Under the pieces are notes generated by a model. The model was not told the DNA's origin, made no database searches, and saw only the letters and a program-made list of their open reading frames with translations. Positions 21,201 to 39,404 of a stretch of DNA of 64,000 nt are shown piece after piece. The DNA is from Brachionus koreanus. Lineage: Eukaryota; Rotifera; Eurotatoria; Ploima; Brachionidae. Each line of letters opens with the position of its first letter. Position 1 is the stretch's first letter. Location of the stretch: contig PJRA01000412.1 in NCBI GenBank assembly GCA_016987375.1, positions 850,408 through 914,407 on the forward strand, in the 5' to 3' direction. The translations under genes and the position numbers were made by a program.

Positions 21201-24200
21201 AGATCATTCAGCTTTGAGTAAATCCTTTTCTTTTTTTTTTATTTAAATGCCATATCCTCCTCGAAGCAAAGAGTAGGTTTGTCAAGTATTGTATTTGTTA
21301 TTTTCAATTTATTTTTGATCATTTATTTAAAATGTTTTTGATTATTTTCTTATGGAAAAACTATTCATTTGATTCAGTTCATTCAAAATATTTTTCCGGG
21401 TCATTTATGTCCGTGTTTGTGAATGAATAGATGCAAAATATTATTCAAAAGAATTAGTTTATGTCAAATATAAAATTATAACCTAGAGAAATTTATTGTA
21501 TTAAGTGAATTTATTGATAAGAATCGATTTAGATTACTTTTGAAGGTTACTTCTTCTTTTTATAATTGATCGTTAATATTTGAATTTCACACAGACTTAA
21601 CTAGTCAAAGATAGATAAGTTTAGTGAACAAAAGACCAAGTTTAGAATAAGAAATTTCAAAATATATTAAAAATGTTTTCTTCAATCAAAAATCAAACAT
21701 AGATAGCAAAAAAGTGATTTAGAGTTAGAAGCACTCAAAAAGCAATTTATTCAAATGTATTTTTATTTAAATAAAATTGTGATTTAAGCTTTTAATAAAT
21801 AAATTTTTAATTACAATTCAAAATTAGACAATTTAGATATTTTTGTTTTTGTTTTTTTTTCAAAAAGAAAATTTAAAAATTTGAATTATTTTAAAATTAT
21901 GAATAATATTAGATTTTTCTTAATTGAAATGAACGTCTAACTTCAAAAATCCAATCTTAGTGAAAAATTCTGTTGTTTTGAGAAATTGTTTTTTGTTAAT
22001 TATTTTTTTCTTGTCACTATTCAAATACACGTGACAAACGATGTGAAAAAAAAAGTAGCCAAACAATGCCATTTTATTGACATATTTGAGTAATGAGCTA
22101 AATAATTTCAAAGCGATTTAATTTGACTTATTTATCAGTTGAAAGTTTATCTCAAGTTTTTCACGATATAAAGCAGAAAATTTAATCAAGTTTACATTGA
22201 GTTCGAGCATTGCTAAAATGAATAAATAATCGATATTCATGAATTTATCTTAAAGCGTCGTTTTTTTTAAACTCATTATTCTATAGAACTATTTCGTTCT
22301 ATTAAATATTTATATTATATTTTCTCCATTTAAAATCAGATCTTAATTTATCATTTCATAAGTATATTTTATTATAATTAAACTAAATAATTTGCTTATA
22401 TCTTGTTTTAGTTCTTCGTTTCTTCTTACTTTTTTCTATCAGCATAGAAAATAAAACTATTAAGGAATTTATCATAATGAATTATTGTTTCATTTCATTA
22501 AGATATTTTGCCAAAGTATAGCATGGAGAAATTGCTTTTTATTTATTATTAACAAGAGATTTTAAGTAATTTTAAACGCAATTCATTCGAGATGTTGATT
22601 ATTTGTTGAATGGGCCGCGGGATTAAACCTATTTTAGCTTTTGGTAAACAAAAAATAATGTGACTAAAAGCTCAAATATTAATAATTAACCGTCCTTGAG
22701 CAAACTTTATTCATCAAGTGTAGGATCGGGGCTAAATAAGTCCTAGCAGTGCTTAAATTTAATTTAATAGAATTTTATTTTTGAATCCAGCCGTTAAACT
22801 TAGCATAGCAAACATTACGTCATAATTCACCAAAGAATCTTTATAATTACTCAGGTTTAAACTTATTTACAAGAAAAAATTTTTCGGCTCATGTTTTTCC
22901 AAGGTAATTTATTCTCTATTTTTTTTGAATAGTATTAGATTCATTTTAGTTTCTATGATAATTAAAATCGAAATTGATTATTCTTTTATCCATTAGTTGA
23001 CTTTAAATTATCCATCAAAGATTTAGCTCACCGACTGTTCATATGGGTTGAGCTTAATGCTTGAACTGCATCAATGACACATATTTTTCAAGGTTATCTT
23101 TAATCTATCCATATCAACTTGTTTAATTTAAATTCGGACTTTTTTTTAAAAAATGCACCCAACTTTGTAGCTAAGAATTTTGAAATTTTTGATATAGTTT
23201 TTAACATGAAAAAAAAATTTATTGAAAATTTTGATTTTTTTTCAGGTTCATTTGTATTTTTCAAATTACTATGAATAATAAATTTTTTTTCGTCATTATC
23301 CAAGAAAAGCAAGAAAATTAAGTTAATTATTCACTAGTTTAAAAAAGAAAATTAGGAAGTATTTGGGAACACAAAAGTCTTTTCGTTTACCTGCCATCTA
23401 TAAAAGAGTTTTTTAAGTCCAAGATTAGATCAGCATAATTAGCATATTTTTTTAATCTAATACTTTTTTAAAATATTTGATTGATACATTTTGAAGAACT
23501 TGAAGTCTGAACTTGATTTCCGAGACAGGGATAAAAATCTATCCGACTTTAAAATCTATGTGAAATTATTTAAATTTATTTTTGAAATGCAAAAATTTTT
23601 TTTTACAAGATAATTTTTATAGTTTATTTAGCATTTAAATATCATAATTTTTTAGGCATTTCCGAAATTTTTGTTCTTATTTTCAACTGTAGTTATTTAA
23701 TAAGAATCAGCTATTCTTAAATGAAAGATATATTAGTTATGCAATGTTTACAACTAGATAAAACTTAAATGGTAGTTTCGAGATAGTGTTTTAGTTTGTT
23801 AGTAAAAGATAAGTTTATAACGCAGCTAAGAATGATTGAAGTATTTGTTATTTTTAATTAAAAATATAGATCCTTATTAGTGCGGATTTATATGATTTAA
23901 TTTTACTTTATTCTGACGGAAACTAAACTTTTTGTGTATTTGACCAGAGTTATTAGCAAATAGAGAAAACAAAAAAAAAACAAAAAAATTTATTAGAAAT
24001 ATCGATCGTAGAAACCAGGCTTGAAAATCTCTTTTCATTAAGGCTTGATCTCTTTCATTTAGCACAAATCTCGAGCCAAATATTTCAAATCAACACCTCT
24101 ACTAACAAAAAAATTGTTTATTTTGCAAAATTTAATTATTTAGAAATAGAAAATTGTAGTCTCTCTAATCAATTGGTACTATTAAAGTCAAATTCTCTTG

Positions 24201-25800
24201 ATAACATATTTCTAGGACTTAAGAGGCTATGCCAGTTTATTTGGTCCTAGAAAAAAGACTGCCTTTTGTTTGACAAATAAACAAACTTGAAAAAATTTAA
24301 AGATAAACACTATTTTTCTTGAACATTGTGAGCCGGCATATTTTTTATTTCCTAGTATTTCAATTAACATATAACCCAAGTGTTGAGTGTGTGTACAAAT
24401 TTTTCTAAGAAAACTAGCTTAAACTATTTTAGCTTTGTTAAATAAAATATTTTATTTAAACATCAAAAGCCAATACAATAAATTCAGGTATTAGATAATA
24501 GTTTGTATATGAGAAAATTGTTTTCGATTACCCAGTTTTGAGAAAAAGAAAAAGAGAGAGAAAATTTTCCAAATTGAATTCATAAATTTTGTTTTTGTTT
24601 CAAAATAGAAATTAATTGTTGAATAAGTTTCATGTTATAAATGAAATACTATTTTATTAATATGAACTAAATTTATGATATTTAAAATATATGGCAAATT
24701 TTTCTTTTTTTTTTTTCTAAAAAGCCAACAACAACGTGATTAGAATAGCTTTTTTATTGTATAATTAGAAAGCTCAGGGCCAAAAAGGTAAATTTTTATT
24801 TCAAATGTTTATCTAAATTTTACCTTAGCCATTATTACATTTAAGAAGCCTTAACACTATTTTATTATTTAGAAGGCTTCTTTTTCAACAACGCCAATAT
24901 CGCGCTTTAAAATTACTAATTCTAAATTTTTGAACACAAATGTTTTTGTCTAAATAAAACAAAATTGGAATTATTTTCAAGTGGGTTTAAGCGTCTCGAC
25001 AATCAAGTCCGATTCTCTATGGCCATCGCATATCCGCTTGCAGGATAAGAGGCTGAAATTCTTTCTAAAATAAAATTACTTTCAACAAGACTAATTGTGT
25101 CCAATATCGGGAGCACAATGATTATTTTTGTTGTGAACTAATTTTCTAAATATTTTGTTGCATGGGGTTAGATAATGAAAAACTAGAGTTAAATAATTGG
25201 GTTATGTGACTAAAACAATTAGGCTCAATAAAATGGCTGAGGAGTGGAGTAAATATTTTTTAAAAATTTAAGGATAAATTTAATTAAATTGAATGCATCT
25301 TTTAATTTGGTAATAGAAGAAAAAAATAGAAATAAAAAAAAAGCAAATTTAATTAAAATCATAAACGCTAGTTATTTTGAATCATAGGCCTCTAGTTGAT
25401 TCATAATGGTATGAATAAATAAATATTTGGCAAAAGGTTTTGCATAAACAGTCTTTTTTTTTCTATTTCTAAATTGAATCGATTATCTTTCATCGAGTTG
25501 TTGGCTTGAGCTCTGCGCTTTATCCAATTAGTGTCTTAATAACACCGAAGCTATTACATAAATGACCATAGAGTTACGCAATTTTGTAATTATTTAAAAA
25601 TCAGCTGCTGCTGATGCTTTAAAAATCTTATTACAAGCATGCTAATGAAATTATTAATTTGGTTTCCTCTAAATTTACGATCTAAAAGCCAAAAATTTTG
25701 TGTTTTTCTCCAACTCTTTCTATTTTTATTCTTCTTCTCTCGCATTTGTTTTATCATTTAGAAAAAAATTAAAACAAGCACACTTAATTCAATTTTTTAA
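18283..25800. other. 7.5-kb region without a recognisable gene
   Basis: Both strands were read. Only short frames occur, none with family motifs. Slightly GC-richer islands lie at about 20340-20700, 22600-22830, 24960-25080 and 25490-25560 and could be regulatory. A pair of hairpins lies at 24777-24882. The region ends at the probable 5' UTR of the unknown gene at 25873. Confidence 0.5.
24777..24882. repeat. Two adjacent hairpins
   Basis: The first stem pairs AAGGTAAATTT near 24786 with AAATTTTACCTT ending at 24826. The second is a perfect 10-bp stem, AAGAAGCCTT (24843-24852) with AAGGCTTCTT (24873-24882), and a 20-nt loop. Only 12 nt separate the two. Function is unknown. Confidence 0.45.
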
Positions 25801-25829
25801 TTTTAGAAAGAAAAAAAATTCTTGTATCT

Positions 25830-25859
25830 ATGCTCCCACCGCGGTTAAAATTTAGTTAG
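25830..25859 (+). promoter_or_regulatory. Upstream ORF of nine codons
   Basis: ATG at 25830 opens MLPPRLKFS and stops with TAG at 25857-25859, 13 nt before the main ATG at 25873. A pyrimidine-rich acceptor-like site ends at about 25806, so the uORF would be in the last leader exon. Its effect on translation is inferred. Confidence 0.4.
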
Positions 25860-25872
25860 AAGAAAAGTCAAA

Positions 25873-27243
25873 ATGAAAAAAGACGACATCATCAAGCAAA
25901 AGTTGTTCGAAACGTGTAACCTGAGCAATTTTTATCTAGACTATATAATCAAATGCAGATGGGAGGACGAGAGCCCTATGCACCTGGCCAATTGCTACAA
26001 GCAGAAGCTGTACGAGATAGCCGACAAGTACGACCGGATGCTGGAGGCGAGCAAGCAGCGCGAACAGCTCTATCTTTCTTTGGACAAGTCGGCCCGGTTT
26101 GGCAAAAATTTGAGCGCAAACATGGCTGCACGCACCAGCACACCGAGCAAATCAAAGTCGAATTGTTCATCGCATGCGACCACACCGACCACGCCAATCA
26201 ATGGCCGAAATTTTGTTCGCTCGTCCTCCACTTCGTCTAACATCAGCCGAGTGCACAAGCACACTCGTTTTTCAAACAAAAAATTGTCCGATTTGGAGCA
26301 ACGAATACACTCAATTTACTACGACGAGTTCGACGAGGACGACATCGAAGACGAGTACAGATGTGAGCCAAGGACTGGCGATTTGTTCAATGAGGACGAG
26401 TACGAAATCGACTACCAGGAAGATCTTGATCCGGCCATAACAAATTTAAATCAAAACATTGAAAAATCCTATTCCAATTTGAGCAAAGACTCCGGCGTGC
26501 TTATCGACAGCTACCATTCGGATTATTCGAATTTTGTCTACAGTCCACAATCCGAAGAAAGAACTAGAAACTGCACTGCTGACACTACACATATTGAGCA
26601 CGATTCGGACTCAGTAAGTCCGTCGTCCAACGAAGATGACGATGAAGTTAAATTAAACGAAGAGGAACGGGATCAAATAGCGCCCATTTTAGGCCAAAAT
26701 ATTAGTCTAAAAAAGATATTTAACTCTAAAATGGAAAATAGAAGACTTAATGGATCAAGTCAAACACCCGGTTACAGTCTGTTCAATAGCAAATTTTATC
26801 AAGATCAGTATAAAACATATACAAAAAATTTACTAAACAAAAAATTGTCCAATATTAGTAAAAAAAATCCAAATTTTAATTTAGAACTTGACTCGACTAA
26901 TTTGATGTCACTAGTAGTCGATAATCATAACAGTGTTATTCCCAATGAAGTAAATGAATCCGATTTGTCCTTATGCTCAACGAGCTCAACACCATCGCCG
27001 TCTTCCACATCCAGTACAGAAGCAAACGAATATGAGTTAAATTTCAAGAACAATCCGAGCTTGAATTCTTCTTCTTCGGTCAATAGCCTTAACCAGCCAG
27101 TGACTAAGAGTCTAACAAAGTCCAATAACCCATTATTTTTTAATTATAATTCGCTAATGAACGTTTCAATGCTTGATAGTATACAAATAGCAAACAATAA
27201 TTTAGAGACCGATATGAGCTCAAGCATTTTAATGTTTAATTAG
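25873..27243 (+). CDS. Unknown 456-aa, mostly disordered protein
   Basis: One long open frame from the ATG at 25873. I do not recognise the family. Residues 1 to about 75 look folded and helical, with conserved-looking Cys, Trp and Asp/Glu (LSNFYLDYIIKCRWEDE, then ANCYKQKLYEIADKYDRM). The rest is Ser/Thr/Asn-rich with an acidic patch (EFDEDDIEDEYR) at about 150-165, and no membrane segment. Codon and base use are striking: about 25950-26430 is close to half GC, while the 3' half returns to the AT-rich background. The long antisense and alternate frames in that patch follow from its GC content. It could be an adaptor, a transcription-related or a cytoskeletal regulator. No function is assigned. 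Confidence 0.75.
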   Translation: MKKDDIIKQKLFETCNLSNFYLDYIIKCRWEDESPMHLANCYKQKLYEIADKYDRMLEASKQREQLYLSLDKSARFGKNLSANMAARTSTPSKSKSNCSSHATTPTTPINGRNFVRSSSTSSNISRVHKHTRFSNKKLSDLEQRIHSIYYDEFDEDDIEDEYRCEPRTGDLFNEDEYEIDYQEDLDPAITNLNQNIEKSYSNLSKDSGVLIDSYHSDYSNFVYSPQSEERTRNCTADTTHIEHDSDSVSPSSNEDDDEVKLNEEERDQIAPILGQNISLKKIFNSKMENRRLNGSSQTPGYSLFNSKFYQDQYKTYTKNLLNKKLSNISKKNPNFNLELDSTNLMSLVVDNHNSVIPNEVNESDLSLCSTSSTPSPSSTSSTEANEYELNFKNNPSLNSSSSVNSLNQPVTKSLTKSNNPLFFNYNSLMNVSMLDSIQIANNNLETDMSSSILMFN

Positions 27244-27343
27244 GCCATTTTGGTTATTATTATCAATTTGTAAAGTTCTTTTTCTTTCTTTTTTTTTGTT
27301 TCCAAAATCTATTTAAATTATTCTAATTTATTTAAAAATTAAT

Positions 27344-27425
27344 AAAAAACGGTTTGGTGCTAGACTCCGAGGCTTTGTTTAAAAAAAGCCTCTTTTTTTT
27401 TAAGGAGACTAAAGAACCGTTTTTT
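27344..27425 (+). ncRNA. Long imperfect hairpin just after the unknown gene
   Basis: An outer perfect 11-bp stem (AAAAAACGGTT with AACCGTTTTTT) encloses TAGACTCC pairing with GGAGACTA (one mismatch) and an inner stem GAGGCTTT with AAAGCCTC. A T-run is bulged on the 3' arm. It starts 100 nt past the stop at 27243 and overlaps an AATAAA at 27340. It may be a 3'-UTR structure, a small-RNA precursor or a degenerate foldback element. Confidence 0.4.
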
Positions 27426-28730
27426 AATCATTGACTGCTTTTATTATTTTGTAAAAATTTGGCAGTTTAATATTAAGAATTATCAAGTCTCGGAATATTT
27501 GCCACTATTATTTTTTCTAAAATTTAACATGTATATATGATCAAGGTGCTGGTAATTGGCTAGAGTAATGAACAGCGTACTTACGCAGAAAAGCTCCAAG
27601 ATTTTTTTTAGTCCAACAATAAAAATAAAACGATTTAAATTAATTTCCCTTTACATTTTTTTTTTTCGTTTTTTTTTCTTTGTTTTTTCGCAAAATTTTG
27701 TTTATACTTAACATAAAATCGTAAAATTTTAAACATTTCTTAAAAATTAATAATCAGCGCAAAATTTTGGTTATTAAAAAAATTACTTGTAATTTCTAGT
27801 TTTGTTCTATTTTTCTTTTTTTTTTTGTTAAATTATTTAAAATTACAAAATTTTAAAAAAATAATTTTTTTTTCATTTTGTTTTTTTCCATATTACTCTA
27901 TCCTTGTTCTTCCTTGTTAAAATATTTTTACCTTTTTTTTTTTAATGCTTATAAAATAAAATTTAAATTAAAATAATCCCTAATTATTTTAAAATCTAAA
28001 TAAAGTTCAACTTCACAAAAAAGAAAAGCTTGAAAAAATTTCTATTTAAATATTATTGATATTTTGTTTTATTAAAAAAAAAATTGTACAATTAAAAGTT
28101 TGAATTTGTTTTAAATAATAAATAAAAATTTCGGTAAAATATTGAATTAAATACCTTACCACTCCAAAGCTCAATAAAATACTAAATTTACTACAAATCC
28201 AGTCGAAAAAAAATCAATGTATAATTTCAAAGTTAACCAGTTTTTAACTTTGTTATAAATAATAATAATTACATCATAAAATTGTTAATTAGAAGTAAAA
28301 ACTTAGAAATAACACCTAATGCATAATTACTATATTTCCTTGTTTAAAAGCAGACTTGTTCTTAAATCACAAGTCTAAAGTCAAGTAAACTCACTGGCTT
28401 GACTTAATTTTTTGTGATTTAGACTTAAACCATGCACAGCTAAACTTAGATCTTAACGAATTCATGTTGCACGAAACAAATAACAATCCCAAATTTAGTT
28501 CATTGTTCCAAAACTTTAATATTTTCCTAAATGGAAGATATTTATGGGTTAATACCTTTAACCAACAGCTACCGCTAATCTTTATATTTATTTATGTTTT
28601 TTATTTTATCTTTGATTTTTATTCTAAACACATTTAAACAATTTTCGATCCTTTTTTATTAATCGTTAGGCTAAAAAGAAGGACTTTGTTCCATTCTGAG
28701 TAGCCTGAGGTTTTCCCTCAAACAAATAAA

Positions 28731-28743
28731 ACACACACACACA
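28731..28743. repeat. (AC)n microsatellite
   Basis: Six to seven AC units, ending in an ACATAC variant. Confidence 0.7.
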
Positions 28744-29650
28744 TACACTTAAAACTGTGACTTTTAAACAAGTCTGATGCCCTCTAAGCCAATTTTTTTG
28801 TTCGAACTAATATTGGCTTTGCTTTATGTCACTTATCTTCAAAAAGATCATACATATGTCTTTATAAAAAACATTTTTCAATGAAAATTTTCATTTTAGG
28901 TGTTAAAATCTTCTTTTAAGACATAATTCTGGGGACACTTTTAATTATAGCAACGTTGAATTATAAAAAAGTAAGAAGGCAGTCTGCTTAGATAAACCGA
29001 CTTATTGTTTAACTTTACTTTGTTATTTAAATTTGCGAAAGTTTTTACTCAGAAAAAGCAATCCAAATCTGCAAATTTTATTCATATTTTGAAATATAGT
29101 GGTTTTTAATCTCGTCAGATGAAATTTGGAAGATCTGGTCCTTAAGGTATGTAAAAATAATTTAGGCTGAGTCTTGGCCTTTTAAAATGGAAACTCAGTC
29201 CTATCTTTTAGCCACATAATTAAATCTAGAAATCAAAAAAAAATAATTTGAAAAAATCTATGAATGACGAAAAAAAAATAAATCGTAAATTCAATGTGTG
29301 AAATGAGTGAAATCTGAAAACATTTCAGACTTGTAGTGCTTTTTCTTTGTGAGAATTCTGTTGAATCATCAAAATAATAATTTACATTTTTTTATGCTGC
29401 CTCTAGTCTATAAAATGGTGTTTTCCCATAATCATTTGGCATTTCCAAAGACATCCCTTCTGAGCATCCTTTACAAACTCATGGATTCTAACAGGTATTC
29501 AAAAAAGAATGTTCAAAAGTTTGAGATGTATTAATCAATTGTTGTACAGATATTTAGTTACATCTAATAATAAAAAAAATATAAAAATCTAGTTTTTACA
29601 ATGTTAAATATCAGAAATATCTGGGACAACTTTACCTAAAAATAACATGT

Positions 29651-29755
29651 GATCAGACTTGTACAAAAGTCAGGAAAAAAAGTCTTAACAAGTCATTAAA
29701 AAGTTAAAGTCATGACTTGTACTTGATTTAAGTCTTGTGACTTTTAAACAACTCT
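29651..29755. repeat. AAGTC-rich dispersed repeat, copy
   Basis: It begins GATCAGACTTGTACAAAAGTC and continues with repeated AAGTC and GACTT words. It aligns by eye to 52495-52560 (GATTTGTATAAAAGTC, then CAACAAGTC and AAAGTCAAAGTCAT). Its last part, TGTGACTTTTAAACAA, is shared with 28757-28772 and, changed, with 59914 onward. AAGTC and GACTT are reverse complements, so the unit can fold. Element ends are not defined. Confidence 0.55.
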
Positions 29756-30143
29756 TAAAATTTTAAACTAATATTCAGCTAAGAATAAGCTTTTGAGTAA
29801 GCACTTTTTGATAAGCTATTTAAGTATCATAAAAAGAAACTTATAAAATAGCAAAAAAATTTAATTAAAATTACTTTAAAATTTACTTTTTGATTTTTTG
29901 CTAATATATTATTATTTAAGAATACAATGACCTTTTGCATTTTCGACTTTTCTAACTCGAGCGCAAAAGCTTTCAACGCTTCTCTAATCTCTTTAATAGG
30001 AATTTTGTTGCAAATAAGTTTCCTCATAACATTTTCATTTATAAAAAGAAGCAAATCTCTTTATTTTTCTGTTAAACCAATCTAAAATATATAAGATAAC
30101 CAGTTTGGACCAAATTTTCCAATCAACTCAAATTTGATGTTTC

Positions 30144-30344
30144 AAATGGTTCTGTAAAAAGTACTATGTTGTACAAATTTGTACAACCAAATTCTAAATT
30201 TTGCATCTACTCTTCATTTTTCTGTAAAATGCACATCATTAAAAAAACATAAGTTAAAATTTTCACTAAATTGCACAGTTTTTGCAGAACTTAGAATTCG
30301 TTTGTACAAATTTGTACAACATTGTACTTTTTACAGAACCATTT
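30144..30344. mobile_element. Non-autonomous inverted-repeat element
   Basis: Arms of about 55 bp (30144-30198 and about 30292-30344) are near-perfect inverted repeats, starting AAATGGTTCTGTAAAAAGTAC. They include the palindrome TTGTACAAATTTGTACAA in each arm. The spacer is about 95 bp and non-coding. No target duplication is clear, so the superfamily is not assigned. Confidence 0.65.
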
Positions 30345-30600
30345 TTGCGCAACTAAAAAAAAATTATACAGTTTTTCCTTTTTGTATTGTAATTTTTGTA
30401 CTAAGATTTCACATTGCCATGAAAATTAAAAATTTCATCCGTTTTAAAATATTTTTTTTTTCAAATAGAAATGAATTAAAAAATTGTTTTTTTATTTTAA
30501 TTTTGTTTTAATCATTATTATTCAAAAATTTAATAAAATTATTAATGACAAATGCAATATATTTAAATCTAATTTAAAAAAAATATGATATTTATTTAAC

Positions 30601-31435
30601 TCCAACTCAGGGATCAACGCAATAAACTCAATGAAGAGAAACTTAAAAAATCGCAGATACGATGGGGGATTCAAAATTCGTCAAATACTGAATCAATAAA
30701 ACACAAATCTATAGTTTAGAATCAACGATATCGACCGAATTTGAGACGAAATCATCTCAATAAAAGCAATAATCCCAAAAATTATAGTCAGTTAAAGTGC
30801 TTTTATACTAACTCGACATCACTTGTAAATAAATTTGATGAGCTTACTATTATCAATCATTTCTATAATTATTATGATGTATTGATGATTACTGAAACTT
30901 GGTTTTCGGATCATTTTAACCCATCTATTTCAGGATACACTATGTACAATACTAATCGTAAGACTCGAGTGGGCGGGGGTGTATGTACATTGATTCATTA
31001 AGAATGCTTTACACAGCACTAGTAAGACCTCATTTAGAATTTGCCATAAGTTCAGGGTGTCCATTTCTTGAGAAAGATATTTCAAAAATCGAGAAGATAC
31101 AAAGAAGAGCGATCAAGATCATTGCTTCACTTCGGAAATATGATTAAGCCACAGGGCTTAATATGTTTAATTTAACTGATCTCAAAATTAGGCGCATGAG
31201 AGGTAATTTAATTCAATTATTTAAAATAATTAGTGGACATGAAATTGTTAATTTTGAGAAAGGTTTAAATTTTTCTTGTAATCGGAAGTACAATTTGAGA
31301 AGACATAATAAATTTATTGTTAGGGAAGAAGTAAAAAACTGCATACAACTATATCATTTTTGGACAAACCGAGTAGTTAATGTCTGGAATAGTTTACCTC
31401 ATCACATCATTAATTCTATATCAATGGCATTGTGA
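30601..31435 (+). mobile_element. Internally deleted non-LTR retrotransposon (LINE)
   Basis: The 5' part (to about 31000) encodes the start of an apurinic-like endonuclease: LKCFYTNSTSLVNKFDEL, then DVLMITETWF with the catalytic Glu, then GGGVCTLIH. From about 31006, in another frame, the sequence jumps to the C-terminal region after the reverse transcriptase (LYTALVRPHLEFAISSGCPF, KIEKIQRRAIKII, WTNRVVNVWNSLPHHIINS), with an in-frame TAA at about 31144. The whole reverse-transcriptase core is missing. Motifs fit the CR1/Jockey-like group of LINEs. It is a dead copy. Confidence 0.85.
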
Positions 31436-31515
31436 GTTTTGGAACAAAAAACAAAAACAAAAATTTTAAATTAAAAAAACTTTTTTTCTAGGGGTCTAAA
31501 ATTCGTTCTGCAAAA

Positions 31516-31531
31516 TGTATCAGCTGATACA
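31516..31531. repeat. 16-bp perfect palindrome
   Basis: TGTATCAGCTGATACA lies 56 bp before the first assembly gap. Confidence 0.6.
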
Positions 31532-31587
31532 AGGTATGTATTTCTCAAATTTAGTCCGTGCAAAATCTGTTATATTAAATTTTAATA

Positions 31588-32557
31588 NNNNNNNNNNNNN
31601 NNNNNNNNNNNNNNNNNNNNNNNNNNNNNNNNNNNNNNNNNNNNNNNNNNNNNNNNNNNNNNNNNNNNNNNNNNNNNNNNNNNNNNNNNNNNNNNNNNNN
31701 NNNNNNNNNNNNNNNNNNNNNNNNNNNNNNNNNNNNNNNNNNNNNNNNNNNNNNNNNNNNNNNNNNNNNNNNNNNNNNNNNNNNNNNNNNNNNNNNNNNN
31801 NNNNNNNNNNNNNNNNNNNNNNNNNNNNNNNNNNNNNNNNNNNNNNNNNNNNNNNNNNNNNNNNNNNNNNNNNNNNNNNNNNNNNNNNNNNNNNNNNNNN
31901 NNNNNNNNNNNNNNNNNNNNNNNNNNNNNNNNNNNNNNNNNNNNNNNNNNNNNNNNNNNNNNNNNNNNNNNNNNNNNNNNNNNNNNNNNNNNNNNNNNNN
32001 NNNNNNNNNNNNNNNNNNNNNNNNNNNNNNNNNNNNNNNNNNNNNNNNNNNNNNNNNNNNNNNNNNNNNNNNNNNNNNNNNNNNNNNNNNNNNNNNNNNN
32101 NNNNNNNNNNNNNNNNNNNNNNNNNNNNNNNNNNNNNNNNNNNNNNNNNNNNNNNNNNNNNNNNNNNNNNNNNNNNNNNNNNNNNNNNNNNNNNNNNNNN
32201 NNNNNNNNNNNNNNNNNNNNNNNNNNNNNNNNNNNNNNNNNNNNNNNNNNNNNNNNNNNNNNNNNNNNNNNNNNNNNNNNNNNNNNNNNNNNNNNNNNNN
32301 NNNNNNNNNNNNNNNNNNNNNNNNNNNNNNNNNNNNNNNNNNNNNNNNNNNNNNNNNNNNNNNNNNNNNNNNNNNNNNNNNNNNNNNNNNNNNNNNNNNN
32401 NNNNNNNNNNNNNNNNNNNNNNNNNNNNNNNNNNNNNNNNNNNNNNNNNNNNNNNNNNNNNNNNNNNNNNNNNNNNNNNNNNNNNNNNNNNNNNNNNNNN
32501 NNNNNNNNNNNNNNNNNNNNNNNNNNNNNNNNNNNNNNNNNNNNNNNNNNNNNNNNN
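31588..32557. other. Assembly gap (970 N)
   Basis: A run of N. It begins about 150 bp after the LINE fragment, consistent with repeats breaking the assembly. Any open frame across it is meaningless. Confidence 0.99.
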
Positions 32558-32656
32558 AAAATTTTTCAAAGTTCATTCGGTTTGAACAAATAATTTTTAA
32601 TAAATTTAAACATTTATTTTTGGCAGTTAAATTATTTAAAAAAAAATAAATTCGTT

Positions 32657-39404
<6,748 letters not shown>

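Larger units (their letters stand above)
27426..30143. other. Repeat-bearing intergenic region
   Basis: No supported gene. It holds copies of the AAGTC/GACTT-rich dispersed repeat (28330-28450, 28753-28780, 29651-29755) and a short (AC)n run at 28731-28743. Confidence 0.5.

Noticed and set aside
25490..25560. tRNA-like A-box resemblance on the minus strand (TTGGATAAAGCGC)
   Set aside because: No B-box and no cloverleaf could be drawn around it.
25953..26440. Several long open frames on both strands overlapping the unknown gene
   Set aside because: They exist because this patch is GC-rich and so poor in stop codons. The 456-codon frame is longer, has a coherent composition and a proper ATG and 3' end.
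29827..30054. 75-codon minus-strand frame with a Glu/Lys-rich middle
   Set aside because: Considered a transposon protein fragment, but no recognised motif and it lies among repeats.
31515..32585. Open frames of more than 330 codons
   Set aside because: They are runs of N in the assembly gap.
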